DNA of 64,000 nucleotides, taken from contig JAGOQM010000005.1 in assembly GCA_017991555.1 (NCBI GenBank), forward strand, positions 132,229-196,228, read 5' to 3'. A program made the position numbers and the translations under genes. The stretch is from Neisseriaceae bacterium (lineage in GTDB: Bacteria; Pseudomonadota; Gammaproteobacteria; Burkholderiales; Neisseriaceae). Positions 1-8,611 of this stretch are shown here, piece after piece. Within the stretch, counting starts at the first letter, position 1; every line of letters starts with the position of its first letter. The notes under the pieces were generated by a model that saw only the letters and a list, made by a program, of their open reading frames with translations, was not told the DNA's origin and did no database searches.

Positions 1-852
1 GTGCGCCTGTTTGGCTACCCAACCCTAACCGCGTTAACCATTTCCGCCAGCCTGGCGCAAATTGGTGAGTTTGCCTTTATCGTGGCCAGTATGGGCATGG
101 TGATGGGCCTGTTGCCGAAGTTGGGCAGTAACCTTGTGGTCGGTGGCGCCATTTTCTCGATCTTGCTGAACCCGGTTTGGTTCATGTTGTTGGAACGCTA
201 CAAGCATAAGTTTGCCCCCAAGGTGGCCGAAGAGCCTGCGGCAGAACCGGTTGCCACGCCGGCCACCCCAGAAGTGGTGGCGCCCGAGCTGGTGAAGGTA
301 GTGGCTGCGGTTGAGGATGGGGTAGAAGAAATCAGCCTCGTGGTCGACGAATATGGCGAAGTGATTGAAATTCCGGTCATGGAGAATCACGTGGTCTTGG
401 TGGGCTATGGCCGCGTTGGTCGCCTAGTGGTGGATGAGCTTCAGGCCCAACAGCGTCCGTTTGTGGTTCAAGAAAGCCGTTTGGAAGTGGTGGAAGAATT
501 AAAAGCCCAGGAAATTCCGGTGGCGTTTGGTCATGCGCTGGCCGATGAAATGATGGACATTGTTAACGTGGCGCAGGCCCAAACCATCATCATCACCATG
601 CGTGAACCGATTGAGGCGGGCCAAATCATCACCCGAGCCAAAGAGGTGAATCCCGACATTCAAATCATTGTGCGGGCCGACACCGAAGGCGAGTTTGAAT
701 ACCTGAGCCGCTACGGCGCCAGCGACATTATTTATTCGCCGGAAGAGCTGGCAGAGCGCATGATTAAGGTGCTGATGCCGCAGCGCGTGCCCGAGCCCGA
801 GCCCGAACCCTCACTTAAGCCCGATGATGAGGCGCCCTTAGCCGCATCATAA
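1..852 (+). CDS. Kef/YbaL-type cation:proton antiporter, C-terminal part (truncated by window edge)
   Basis: This is the 3' part of a CPA2-family monovalent cation/proton antiporter of the inner membrane. The first 60 or so residues are the last membrane helices (SLAQIGEFAFIVA is a typical CPA2 helix). A charged Pro/Ala/Glu-rich linker follows at about residues 75-125, and then an RCK_N (TrkA-N) nucleotide-binding domain opening with the Rossmann motif VVLVGYGRVGR. The C-terminal tail is Pro/Glu rich. The frame is open from base 1, so the GTG there is probably internal and the true start lies upstream. The short RCK-only C-terminus fits YbaL better than KefB or KefC, but the substrate ion cannot be read from the sequence. 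Confidence 0.85.
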   Translation: MRLFGYPTLTALTISASLAQIGEFAFIVASMGMVMGLLPKLGSNLVVGGAIFSILLNPVWFMLLERYKHKFAPKVAEEPAAEPVATPATPEVVAPELVKVVAAVEDGVEEISLVVDEYGEVIEIPVMENHVVLVGYGRVGRLVVDELQAQQRPFVVQESRLEVVEELKAQEIPVAFGHALADEMMDIVNVAQAQTIIITMREPIEAGQIITRAKEVNPDIQIIVRADTEGEFEYLSRYGASDIIYSPEELAERMIKVLMPQRVPEPEPEPSLKPDDEAPLAAS

Positions 853-863
853 ACCCAAAGAAG

Positions 864-895
864 CGCAGCCAACGATTCGTTAGGCTGCTTTTTTT
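864..895 (+). terminator. Intrinsic terminator after the antiporter gene
   Basis: A GCAGCC/GGCTGC stem, extended inward by AACGA/TCGTT with one bulge, is followed by a run of seven T. It lies 12 bases after the stop codon of the antiporter gene. Confidence 0.8.
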
Positions 896-1021
896 ATGGG
901 TTTAAGCCAGATCAAGGCGTGTGTTGGCCAAACTGGGTAAGATAATGCTACAATTTATTCCAAATGGTTTGTACTGAATTTAAAGTTTGATATAAAACCG
1001 ACACACACGAAAGGCTCAACA

Positions 1022-2503
1022 ATGAATGCGAATGCGCCCGCGCAGCAGCAAAAACGTAATTTAAACGGTTTGTGGTTAATTCTTGCCTTTGTGTTATTAA
1101 TAGGCATTTTGGCCCTGCCTACGCCCGCCGATTTGCCCGTTGCTGGTCAACGGGCTTTGGCTATTTTGGCTTTTGCCATTGTGTTATGGGTGACCGAGGC
1201 CGTCACTTATACCGTCAGCGCCTTTATGATCATTGGCCTGATCGCCATTTTATTAGGCTTGGCTCCGCCGGCAGGGGGGGAAACCGCCATTGGCACCACC
1301 GCCGCCTTAAGGTTGGCGTTGAGTGGCTTTAGTTCACCCGCCGTAGCATTGGTGGGGGCGGCCTTGTTCTTGGCGGCGGCCATGCAGGCGACCAACTTCC
1401 ATAAGCGCTTGGCGTTATTGATTTTGTCTCGGGTCGGGGTTAAAACCAATAACATCGTCATTGGCGCCATTTTGGTGAGCATCGTGCTGGCCCTGTTTGT
1501 GCCCAGCGCCACGGCGCGTGCCGGCTCGGTGGTGCCGATTCTATTGGGCATGGTGGCCGCGTTTGGCCTGGCGGCCAACAGCCGTCTGTCGGCACTGCTG
1601 GTGATTACCGCGGTGCAAGCGGTGTCTATTTGGAACGTGGGGATTAAAACCGCCGCAGCGCAAAACATGGTGGCGGTGGATTTTATGGACAAGGCTTTTG
1701 GCTATGAGATTTCTTGGGGCCAATGGTTGATGTATGCTGGCCCTTGGGCTGTCATCATGTCGGTGATCCTGTACTTTGTGATGATTAACGTCATTAAGCC
1801 CGAAACCAAAGAAATTACCGGCGGCCAAGATTTGGTGCGGCAGCAGTTGAAAGAGCTTGGTCCCATGACCGGCCCTGAAAAACGGTTATTGGCTTACTCT
1901 GCGGCACTGCTGTTTTTCTGGTCGACTGAAAAAGTGGTGCACTCGTTTGACAACTCAACCGTGACCCTGATTGTGGTGGCGATGTTGTTGACCCCGAAAA
2001 TTGGCGTGTTTGACTGGGCCAGCGTTGAGAAAAAAATCCCGTGGGGCACCTTGATTGTGTTTGCCGTGGGCGTGTCCTTGGGCACGGTGCTGTTGCAAAC
2101 TCAGGGCGCCTCTTGGTTCTCTGGCAAAGTGTTTGGTGCCATGGGCCTTGCCGACATGCCGTTGTTGAGCGTGATTGCCATTTTGGCCGCGTTTAATATT
2201 TTAATTCACTTGGGCTTTGCCAGCGCCACCAGCTTGGCGTCGGCCTTGATTCCGATTGTGATTGCCTTGGTGTCGACTTTGAACATGCCGGTGAATGAGC
2301 CAGGCTTTGTGCTGATTCAGCAGTTTGTGATCAGTTTTGGCTTCTTGCTGCCAGTGAGTGCGCCGCAAAACATGCTGGCCTACGGGACCGGTGCGTTTAC
2401 GGTGAAAGACTTCTTGAAGTCAGGCATTCCCTTGACCATTGCGGGCTATTTGTTGGTGTTGTTGTTCAGCGCGACCTACTGGCAGTGGATCGGCCTACTG
2501 TAA
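1022..2503 (+). CDS. DASS/SLC13-family anion (dicarboxylate or sulfate) transporter
   Basis: A 493-residue polytopic inner-membrane protein of the divalent anion:Na+ symporter family. It has more than ten hydrophobic segments from residue 16 to the C-terminus. The segment VPSATARAGSVVPIL at about residues 160-174 matches the conserved SNT/SAT substrate and sodium motif of the family, and a second such motif (FASATSLAS) occurs near residue 400. AAAGG lies eight bases before the ATG. The gene stands alone between two terminators. DASS proteins carry C4-dicarboxylates, citrate, tartrate or sulfate. The exact substrate here is unknown. Confidence 0.8.
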   Translation: MNANAPAQQQKRNLNGLWLILAFVLLIGILALPTPADLPVAGQRALAILAFAIVLWVTEAVTYTVSAFMIIGLIAILLGLAPPAGGETAIGTTAALRLALSGFSSPAVALVGAALFLAAAMQATNFHKRLALLILSRVGVKTNNIVIGAILVSIVLALFVPSATARAGSVVPILLGMVAAFGLAANSRLSALLVITAVQAVSIWNVGIKTAAAQNMVAVDFMDKAFGYEISWGQWLMYAGPWAVIMSVILYFVMINVIKPETKEITGGQDLVRQQLKELGPMTGPEKRLLAYSAALLFFWSTEKVVHSFDNSTVTLIVVAMLLTPKIGVFDWASVEKKIPWGTLIVFAVGVSLGTVLLQTQGASWFSGKVFGAMGLADMPLLSVIAILAAFNILIHLGFASATSLASALIPIVIALVSTLNMPVNEPGFVLIQQFVISFGFLLPVSAPQNMLAYGTGAFTVKDFLKSGIPLTIAGYLLVLLFSATYWQWIGLL

Positions 2504-2524
2504 GGCCATAGAGTAAACTTAAAC

Positions 2525-2551
2525 AACGGATCGCTGCGGCGGTCCGTTTTT
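2525..2551 (+). terminator. Intrinsic terminator after the DASS gene
   Basis: The stem ACGGATCGC/GCGGTCCGT (one G-U pair) with a TGCG loop is followed by TTTTT, 22 bases after the DASS stop codon. Confidence 0.75.
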
Positions 2552-2616
2552 GGTTGGGTGCAGGCGTGGTTGTTTTGTCTGACACAATCACGTCTGGGTG
2601 CAAAACCAGAATAGAC

Positions 2617-2698
2617 ACAGAAGCGGCCATCATTCAAGTTATTGTTTGAATGATGGCCGCTTCTGTTTTATGCTTATATTCAAACAAACATTTGAATA
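2617..2698 (+). promoter_or_regulatory. Pair of ATTCAA-N8-TTGAAT operator-like palindromes, the first inside a perfect 21-bp inverted repeat
   Basis: Positions 2617-2637 and 2646-2666 are perfect 21-base inverted repeats with an 8-base gap. A second inverted repeat, TATTCAAA/TTTGAATA, spans 2677-2698. Both contain the same core, ATTCAA-N8-TTGAAT, with centres 46 bases apart. A TATATT hexamer at 2675-2680 could be a -10 box, with no good -35. The layout suggests a dimeric regulator controlling the two-gene unit downstream. The first repeat could instead act as a terminator or be a relic of an insertion, because it is followed by TTTTA. Confidence 0.5.
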
Positions 2699-2738
2699 AG
2701 GAGGCCCTGTTGCCCGCGCCGCTGGCCGTCAGCGCGCG

Positions 2739-2810
2739 GTGCCCACGATCAGCCAGGGGAGGCAAGTCGAGGGCAGTCAACGGCGAGGGTGGGCACAAGA
2801 CCACCCCGCC
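2739..2810 (+). promoter_or_regulatory. Possible structured 5' leader with mutually exclusive hairpins
   Basis: GTGCCCAC at 2739-2746 can pair perfectly with GTGGGCAC at 2789-2796. The second arm can instead join GGCGaGGGTGG (2782-2792), which pairs with CCACCCCGCC (2801-2810). A further hairpin, CGCTG/CAGCG with outer GCG/CGC, sits at 2716-2737. Overlapping stems of this kind are typical of attenuators and riboswitches. No known riboswitch class was recognised. The region is GC rich, so chance pairing is possible. Confidence 0.3.
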
Positions 2811-2835
2811 AACATTCATTGATAAAGGGATAAAC

Positions 2836-3753
2836 ATGAAACAGAAGCATAATGCACTGTCCGTACCCGCTGCACCGCAGGGCCAGGGCTTGTCCGCTGG
2901 CCAACGGCCACACGCCAAGCCGAGCTATGGCGTGGCCGGTATGGCCTGTAGCCAGTGTGTGAGCAAGTGGCCCAATGGGGTCGGCGCCGTCACGGACAAC
3001 AGTCAGGCCACGGTGGACTTTTTAAGCTCGCGCGTGCGCGTGGTCGACGCGGCCACCTTAGCCAGCATTAGTCTTGAAGTGCTGCAGGCATTCCAGCAGG
3101 CACAGCCGGCGCCGACCCATCAGGGCGGATTGACCTATTTGATTCAGCCTGGCGCCTGGTTGGTGAGCATTCAGTATGGCGTGGGCAAAGTAGCGACCAT
3201 CCACGCCTGGGTATCTTTGACTCAGGTGGGGCATGGCCTTAATGGCCAGCAGGCGGCCCGCGTGCACGTATTGGACAGACAGGGCATGGTGTCGGTGTCG
3301 ACCCAGCAGCTGTGCCTGCTGCTGGGCCGTGCCGGCTTGAATTGTGCCTTGCCAGAGCAGGTGTGGGCGGTGGTGTGGGCCAAGGTGGCCTTAAGCTGTG
3401 CCTTAAACAGCCTCAGCGTGGCGCTGGGCTGTGGGGTGGATGTCCTAGGGGTGAAGCCGGAAGCACCCTATTGGGCCCGGCAAATCGTCGCCGAAGTGGT
3501 ACAGCTGGCACAGGCCCAAGGCGTGGCCGTGGATGAGGGGGTGTTGCAAGCGCAGGTGCGCTCGGCTCTGTTGCAGCCACCTCAGGGGCTCAGCCTGATG
3601 GCGAGACAGGTGCAGGCAGATGCGCTGGCCTTAAGCGAGGCCTTGATCACGCTGGCCGCACGGCTGAAGGTGGCGGTGCCGACTTTATATGGGCTGTTGC
3701 GATTGGTACGGGCCCAGCAGCACAAGCTAGGGGGTCAGCATGCGTCAATCTGA
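2836..3753 (+). CDS. Heavy-metal-motif protein with PanE/ApbA-like C-terminal region (unusual architecture)
   Basis: 305 residues, function unknown. The ATG at 2836 is preceded by AAAGGGA; the frame stays open upstream to 2650 but without a better ribosome site. Near residues 35-41 is GMACSQC, the GMxCxxC metal-binding loop of HMA domains. From about residue 95 the sequence resembles ketopantoate reductase without its Rossmann half. LIQPGAWLVSIQYGVG fits the PanE 'P-x-t-x-v-x-x-x-N-G-x-G' strand with Tyr for Asn. VVWAKVALSCALNSL fits the catalytic-lysine helix, with the Lys and one Asn kept. The C-terminal helices (ALSEALITLAARLKVAVPT) fit the PanE end. With no dinucleotide fold it is unlikely to be a reductase. 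The gene overlaps the next one by 14 bases, so the products probably work together. Confidence 0.55.
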   Translation: MKQKHNALSVPAAPQGQGLSAGQRPHAKPSYGVAGMACSQCVSKWPNGVGAVTDNSQATVDFLSSRVRVVDAATLASISLEVLQAFQQAQPAPTHQGGLTYLIQPGAWLVSIQYGVGKVATIHAWVSLTQVGHGLNGQQAARVHVLDRQGMVSVSTQQLCLLLGRAGLNCALPEQVWAVVWAKVALSCALNSLSVALGCGVDVLGVKPEAPYWARQIVAEVVQLAQAQGVAVDEGVLQAQVRSALLQPPQGLSLMARQVQADALALSEALITLAARLKVAVPTLYGLLRLVRAQQHKLGGQHASI

Positions 3754-5071
3754 CCTCAATGTGGATGCTTTACTGGACCAGAGCGGCGTCAGCCGAGTGC
3801 AAATGAACGCGTTCCTATTGGCGGCCTTGGCCATTGTCATGGATGGTTTTGATGGCCAGCTCATCGGCTATGCGATTCCGACCTTGTTACAAGAGTGGCA
3901 GATGAGCCGCGAAGAGCTGGCCCCGACCTTGGCCATTGGCCTCGTGGGCGTGGGCATCGGCAGCGCGCTAGCGGGCATGCTGGCCGACCGCTTTGGCCGG
4001 CGCCCGGCGCTGGTTTTGAGCGTGCTGCTGTTTGGTTTGGCGACGGTGGGCATTGGCTTTGCCACTAATTTAACCAACCTGACCGTACTGCGCTTTGTGG
4101 CGGGATTGGGCATTGGCGGTGCCTTGCCCACGGCCACCACGCTGACGGCCGAGTTTACCCCCAGCCGTCGGCGCACCATGGCGATCACCGCCACGATTGT
4201 GTGTATTCCCATCGGCGGCATGCTGTCGGGCCTGTTTTCTGGCCTGGTGTTGCCACAGTATGGGTGGCGCTGGCTGTTTTACATCGGCGGTGGCCTCTCT
4301 ACCGCCTTGGCGCTGCTGCTCTGGTGGGTGCTCCCGGAATCGCCTCGCTATTTGGCTCGTTTTCCGAAACGGGTGGATCAGCTGCGGCACATGCTGCGCA
4401 AAATGGGTCACCACATTCCCGCAGGCGCCACGTTTGTGGACCCGTCTGTGCAAGACAGCGCGCAAAAAGCGGGTGTGGCAGGGCTGTTCGAGGGCGGTTT
4501 GCGCCGAGAAACCGTGACCCTGTGGCTGGCTTTTTTTATGTGTTTGATGACGGTCTACATGTCGTTTAGCTGGTTGCCGACCATGCTCAGCCATGAAGGG
4601 CTCAGCATTGGCATGGCCAGCAGCGGTTTGGCGGCGTTTAATCTGGGTGGCATTTTGGGGTCGATCGGCTGTGCGCTCATGGTGACCCGCTTTGGTTCAC
4701 GCGTGCCGATGCTGATTTTTTGTGGCGGTGCGGCGATGAGTGCGCTGCTGCTATTGGGCGTGGACGTGGTGGGCAGTACCGGCCTGTTGATCTTTGGTCT
4801 AGGGGTGAACGGCATGTTTACCAATGCGGTACAGGCCATTTTGTATCCGCTGTGTGCTTATGTGTACCCAACTAAGGTGCGCGCCACTGGGACGGCCATG
4901 GCGCTGGTGGCAGGCCGCTTGGGCACGGTGGTGAGCGCCTTTGCTGGCGCGGCGGTGATCACTTTTGCCGGCCTGACGGGCTACATGATGATGTTGGCTA
5001 TTGGCATGTTGCTGGTGTTGTTGGCGTTGCTGTTTACCCGTAAGCACATTCCGGCGAACTTTGGTCGGTAA
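3740..5071 (+). CDS. MFS transporter, aromatic acid:H+ symporter (AAHS) type
   Basis: A 443-residue 12-helix major facilitator protein. The first helix carries MDGFDGQLIGYAIP, the D-x-x-D pattern that marks AAHS proteins such as PcaK and BenK. The loop after helix 2 has the MFS signature GMLADRFGRRPAL, and PESPRYL follows helix 6. The start lies inside the end of the preceding gene (14-base overlap), which implies translational coupling. Known AAHS members import 4-hydroxybenzoate, protocatechuate, benzoate or related acids. No aromatic catabolic gene is nearby, so the substrate is open. Confidence 0.8.
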   Translation: MRQSDLNVDALLDQSGVSRVQMNAFLLAALAIVMDGFDGQLIGYAIPTLLQEWQMSREELAPTLAIGLVGVGIGSALAGMLADRFGRRPALVLSVLLFGLATVGIGFATNLTNLTVLRFVAGLGIGGALPTATTLTAEFTPSRRRTMAITATIVCIPIGGMLSGLFSGLVLPQYGWRWLFYIGGGLSTALALLLWWVLPESPRYLARFPKRVDQLRHMLRKMGHHIPAGATFVDPSVQDSAQKAGVAGLFEGGLRRETVTLWLAFFMCLMTVYMSFSWLPTMLSHEGLSIGMASSGLAAFNLGGILGSIGCALMVTRFGSRVPMLIFCGGAAMSALLLLGVDVVGSTGLLIFGLGVNGMFTNAVQAILYPLCAYVYPTKVRATGTAMALVAGRLGTVVSAFAGAAVITFAGLTGYMMMLAIGMLLVLLALLFTRKHIPANFGR

Positions 5072-5098
5072 GCGGGATTAAGGGGATTGGGTTTGATC

Positions 5099-5134
5099 AA
5101 ACGGCTGCCGTGGAGATGAGGCAGCCGTTTTTTT
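5099..5134 (+). terminator. Intrinsic terminator after the MFS gene
   Basis: An ACGGCTGCC/GGCAGCCGT stem with an 11-base loop is followed by seven T. Confidence 0.85.
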
Positions 5135-5170
5135 GATTTGGGGTTGGGGTTGTAACTTGAAGTTTAGATC

Positions 5171-5296
5171 ATGGTTTGTTGTGGCTTCAATCCGCTTGGG
5201 TCGCCGTAGCAGCTGGGTGTGGTAAAGCGCAGCCTACCCACCAGCCTTAATGCTTCAGATCATGTACACCAAAGGCGACGTGGGTCGCGATTCACT
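5171..5296. repeat. Dispersed repeat, copy A
   Basis: About 126 bases that recur at 62626-62752 with high similarity: both begin ATGGTTTGTTGTGGCTTCAA and end near GACGTGGGTCGCGA. The core contains GGGTGTGGTAAAGCGCAGCC followed by TACCCACC, an imperfect palindrome resembling the widespread intergenic 'GTAGGGTGGGTTA...GTAACCCACC' repeat of many bacteria. Partial copies lie at 29281-29330 and 63450-63515. The rest of the gap up to 5456 has similar but weaker repeat-like sequence (ACCATGGT at 5312, GAGGTGGGGCTTC at 5380) and no gene. Confidence 0.8.
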
Positions 5297-5456
5297 CAAC
5301 GCAGCACACCGAACCATGGTGTCATCTCTATGAGTGGTTTCTCGTCAGTTAGGCCTTGTCCCACGCAGCTTTTCCTCATGAGGTGGGGCTTCAGGCTTCG
5401 CTTTATCCACCCTGCGGCCGGAGGGTTAAATCAGTACGCCGTAGGCTGGCCAAACA

Positions 5457-5485
5457 TAAAAAACCCCGCCGATAGGGGCGGGGTT
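5457..5485 (-). terminator. Intrinsic terminator of glcB
   Basis: Read on the minus strand, AACCCCGCC and GGCGGGGTT form a perfect 9-bp stem with a 6-base loop, followed by a T-run. It lies 20 bases after the glcB stop. Confidence 0.85.
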
Positions 5486-5504
5486 GGGGTACAGCGATGA
5501 AGGG

Positions 5505-7679
5505 TTAGGCTTCGGCTTTTTTCACCTGACGCCAGTGGTGCAGCAATGGCTCGGTGTAGCCGCTTGGCTGGGTGGTGCCTTTGAAAATCAGGTCAGAAGC
5601 GGCTTTAAACGCGGCCGAGGTGTCAAAGTGGCCAGCCATAGGCTCATACAGCGCATCGTCGGCGTTTTGGCCGTCAACCACGGCGGCCATGCGTGCCAAG
5701 GTTTCGCGAACTTGGGCTTCGGTCACGATGCCGTGTAGCAACCAGTTGGCAATGTGCTGGCTGGAAATGCGCAAGGTGGCGCGGTCTTCCATTAGGCCCA
5801 CGTTGTGGATGTCTAATACCTTAGAACAGCCCACGCCTTGGTCGATCCAGCGCACCACATAGCCCAAAATACCTTGGACGTTATTGTCTAATTCTTGCTG
5901 CTTTTCTTCGTCAGACCAACCGGTGTCGGTGGCCACGGGGATGGTGAGCAAATCGTTCAGCAGCTCAACCTTCTCTTTGGCCAGCTGTCCTTGTACCTCA
6001 CCCACATTAACCTGGTGATAATGCAGGGCGTGCAGGGTGGCGGCCGTTGGCGAGGGCACCCAAGCGGTGGTGGCGCCGGATTTCGGGTGGGCAATTTTTT
6101 GCACCAGCATTTCGGCCATCAGGTCGGGCATGGCCCACATGCCTTTGCCAATTTGGGCGTGACCAGGCAGGCCGCAATCAAGGCCAACCTGAACGTTGTT
6201 ACGCTCGTAGGCTTGAATCCAAGGGCTGGCCTTCATGTCGCCTTTACGAATCATTGGGCCGGCACGCATGGCGGTGTGCATTTCGTCACCGGTGCGGTCC
6301 AAGAAGCCAGTGTTGATGAACACCACGCGGTCTTGGGCTTGGGCGATACAGGCTTTGAGGTTGACGCTGGTGCGGCGCTCTTCGTCCATGATGCCCATTT
6401 TTAGGGTTAAGGGGGCTAGGCCGGTTAAGGCTTCTACGTCGGCGAACAGTTCGTTGGCAAACGCCACTTCTTCAGGGCCGTGCATTTTGGGCTTCACGAT
6501 GTACACCGATTTGGTGCGCGAGTTGCCACCGCTTTGACGGTTGAGGTCATAAGGGGCGATCAAGGCGGTCATCACCGCGTCTAAAATGCCTTCAGGGATT
6601 TCTTGGCCGTCGGCGTCTAAGATGGCGGGGGTGGTCATTAAGTGGCCCACGTTGCGGATGAACATCAGCGAACGGCCTTGCAGGGTAATGGTTTTACCGC
6701 GCACGGTGGTGTAGGTGCGGTCTGGGTTCATGGTGCGGGTAAAGGTTTTGCCGCCTTTAGACACCTCTTCGGCGAGGTCGCCGCGCATGAGGCCTAACCA
6801 GTTTTGGTACACGCACACTTTGTCGGCTGCATCGACGGCGGCAATCGAGTCTTCGCAGTCCATAATGGTGGTCACGGCGGCTTCCATGATGATGTCTTTA
6901 ATGCCGGCGGCGTCCTGTGAGCCAATGGGGCTGGTTTTGTCGATTAGAATGTCAAAGTGTAAATTATTGTGCTTGAACAGCAACGACGTGGGCGAGGTTT
7001 CTTTGCCGGTAAAGCCCGCAAAACGCTCAGGGTGGGTGAGGGGCACGATTTGGCCATCGGTCAAAATAGCCTCTAGGCCGCCTTGGTTCACAATGTAGGC
7101 CTGAGTGTTGGCGTGGCTGCCGTCTTTTAGTGGGATGGCTTGGTCTAAGAAGTCGCGCGCAAACGCAATCACTGCGGCACCACGGCTAGGGTTGTAGCCT
7201 TGGGTTTTTGCGGTGTCGCCGTCTTCAGGAATGACGTCGGTGCCGTATAGGGCATCGTATAGGCTACCCCAGCGGGCGTTCACGGCGTTTAGCGCATAGC
7301 GCGCATTCATCACCGGTACCACCAGCTGTGGGCCTGCTTGACGGGTGATTTCCGTGTCGACGTTGGCGGTGGTGACCTTCACGTTGGCCGGCGCCGCCAC
7401 TAGATAGCCGATGTCTTTTAGAAACTGTTGGTAGGCCGCCATGTCGGTAATGGGGCCTGGGTGGGCTTGGTGCCATTCATCTAGCTGCGCTTGTAGCTGT
7501 TCGCGTTTGGCCAATAGGGCTTTATTTTTAGGGCTAAACTTGGCGACTAGGGCGCTGAAACCTGGCCAGAACGCCTCAGCGCTGACGCTGTGCTGGGCCA
7601 ATACTTCGGTATTGATAAAGGTGGCTAAACGTTGATCAACTTGTAAACCGTTTATAGTCGTGCGATCGGTCATGGTCAT
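5505..7679 (-). CDS. glcB: Malate synthase G
   Basis: 724 residues, the usual length of the single-chain G isoform. It condenses glyoxylate with acetyl-CoA to malate in the cytoplasm. Recognisable stretches are [18 protein letters not shown] in the barrel core, [31 protein letters not shown], and near the C-terminus [20 protein letters not shown] with the catalytic Asp region. Two in-frame ATG codons (7679 and 7673) are possible starts. glcG lies 52 bases upstream on the same strand, as in glycolate operons, but no glycolate oxidase subunits are in the window. Its likely role is glyoxylate consumption during growth on C2 compounds. Confidence 0.95.
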   Translation of the reverse strand: MTMTDRTTINGLQVDQRLATFINTEVLAQHSVSAEAFWPGFSALVAKFSPKNKALLAKREQLQAQLDEWHQAHPGPITDMAAYQQFLKDIGYLVAAPANVKVTTANVDTEITRQAGPQLVVPVMNARYALNAVNARWGSLYDALYGTDVIPEDGDTAKTQGYNPSRGAAVIAFARDFLDQAIPLKDGSHANTQAYIVNQGGLEAILTDGQIVPLTHPERFAGFTGKETSPTSLLFKHNNLHFDILIDKTSPIGSQDAAGIKDIIMEAAVTTIMDCEDSIAAVDAADKVCVYQNWLGLMRGDLAEEVSKGGKTFTRTMNPDRTYTTVRGKTITLQGRSLMFIRNVGHLMTTPAILDADGQEIPEGILDAVMTALIAPYDLNRQSGGNSRTKSVYIVKPKMHGPEEVAFANELFADVEALTGLAPLTLKMGIMDEERRTSVNLKACIAQAQDRVVFINTGFLDRTGDEMHTAMRAGPMIRKGDMKASPWIQAYERNNVQVGLDCGLPGHAQIGKGMWAMPDLMAEMLVQKIAHPKSGATTAWVPSPTAATLHALHYHQVNVGEVQGQLAKEKVELLNDLLTIPVATDTGWSDEEKQQELDNNVQGILGYVVRWIDQGVGCSKVLDIHNVGLMEDRATLRISSQHIANWLLHGIVTEAQVRETLARMAAVVDGQNADDALYEPMAGHFDTSAAFKAASDLIFKGTTQPSGYTEPLLHHWRQVKKAEA

Positions 7680-7731
7680 CTCTCTTCTTTCCTTTGTCGT
7701 TTGCTAGGGTTAACAAAGCGGGTATGGGTCA

Positions 7732-8133
7732 TCAAAAAATGCTGGCAATAGCCAGACGAGCAAGCTTGGCATCCAAATCGGAAGACAAGCCTGATACGCC
7801 AACGGCACCGATACATTGTCCATCCATCATGATGGGCAGGCCGCCTTCGAGAAGGCCGTGTAGGGGTGCCGATAGAAAGGCCGTACGGCCTTGGTTAATC
7901 ATGGTTTCGTACACCAGGGTTTCTTTGCGCGCTAGGGCCGCTGTTTTGGCCTTTTCTTGTGCAATCAACGCCGACATGGGGGCTGCACCATCCAAACGTA
8001 ATAATCCTAAGACATGACCACCGTCGTCGGTGACGCAAATGGTGACCGCCCACTGCTGTTTCTTGGCCTCTTGCTTGGCCGTGGCTAAAAGCGTGGCGAC
8101 CGCTTGATCGTCTAGGATGTATTTTTGTTGCAT
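7732..8133 (-). CDS. glcG: GlcG/HbpS-family protein
   Basis: 133 residues starting at the ATG at 8133, which has GGAGA eight bases upstream; a longer frame to 8214 lacks such a site. The fold family (GlcG/HbpS/PduO C-terminal domain) shows in VTDDGGHVLGLLRLDGA, KAKTAALARKET and GGLPIMMDGQCIGAVGVSG. Members bind haem or small ligands. In E. coli GlcG is encoded within the glycolate operon and has no proven catalytic role. It is the first gene of a probable glcG-glcB operon here. Confidence 0.85.
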   Translation of the reverse strand: MQQKYILDDQAVATLLATAKQEAKKQQWAVTICVTDDGGHVLGLLRLDGAAPMSALIAQEKAKTAALARKETLVYETMINQGRTAFLSAPLHGLLEGGLPIMMDGQCIGAVGVSGLSSDLDAKLARLAIASIF

Positions 8134-8611
8134 GGCGCATTTCTCCAGTTGGGTACGAGGTACCGATTGATTAACGTGACGTGGTTTTAGTGACTCATGC
8201 TGTGAAAACGACACGTTTTATTATGGCAGTGGCACCTTGGGTGACTGCTTTATTTATCTATTCAGAATAGATTTTGGTCTAAGCCATCCTCAGTGTATCA
8301 AGCTGTTACGTTTTTGTCTCTCCTTGGCAGCGGAAAAATGAGGGGGCCCCATTTAAACCCCTAAATTTGGTTCTAGGCCAGCCCCTATCAGGGCTATGTT
8401 TTTTGGGTAAAATCCTGATTTACTTCCGAATTGTGCGTAATTTTAAATTAAGACTGATATATGTGTGGATGCAACCTTATGAATTAGGGTGATTATGCCG
8501 AAGATCGTGGTTCATGCCTTGAAGAATGGGGCATAAAAAGGCATAATTCAGGCAGAATTTACTTGCGTCACGCACGCACTCACTCATCTTGAATAATCTG
8601 TAAGGCAAATT
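8134..8611 (+). promoter_or_regulatory. Divergent intergenic region between glcG and tkt with a candidate tkt promoter
   Basis: This gap of 478 bases holds no credible gene. For tkt, TTGTGC at 8431-8436 and TGATAT at 8455-8460 with an 18-base spacer form a plausible sigma-70 promoter, which would give a leader of about 145 bases. CTATTC-A-GAATAG at 8259-8271 is a small perfect palindrome that could serve the glcG side. TAAGG lies just before the tkt ATG. Confidence 0.35.

Noticed and set aside
2650..2835. Upstream extension of the HMA/PanE-like gene to 2650
   Set aside because: The frame is open but has no ribosome site and covers the palindromes and hairpins; 2836 has AAAGGGA in place.
5219..5500. 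Plus-strand open frame of 93 codons
   Set aside because: It lies in the dispersed repeat and the glcB terminator and has no protein-like features.
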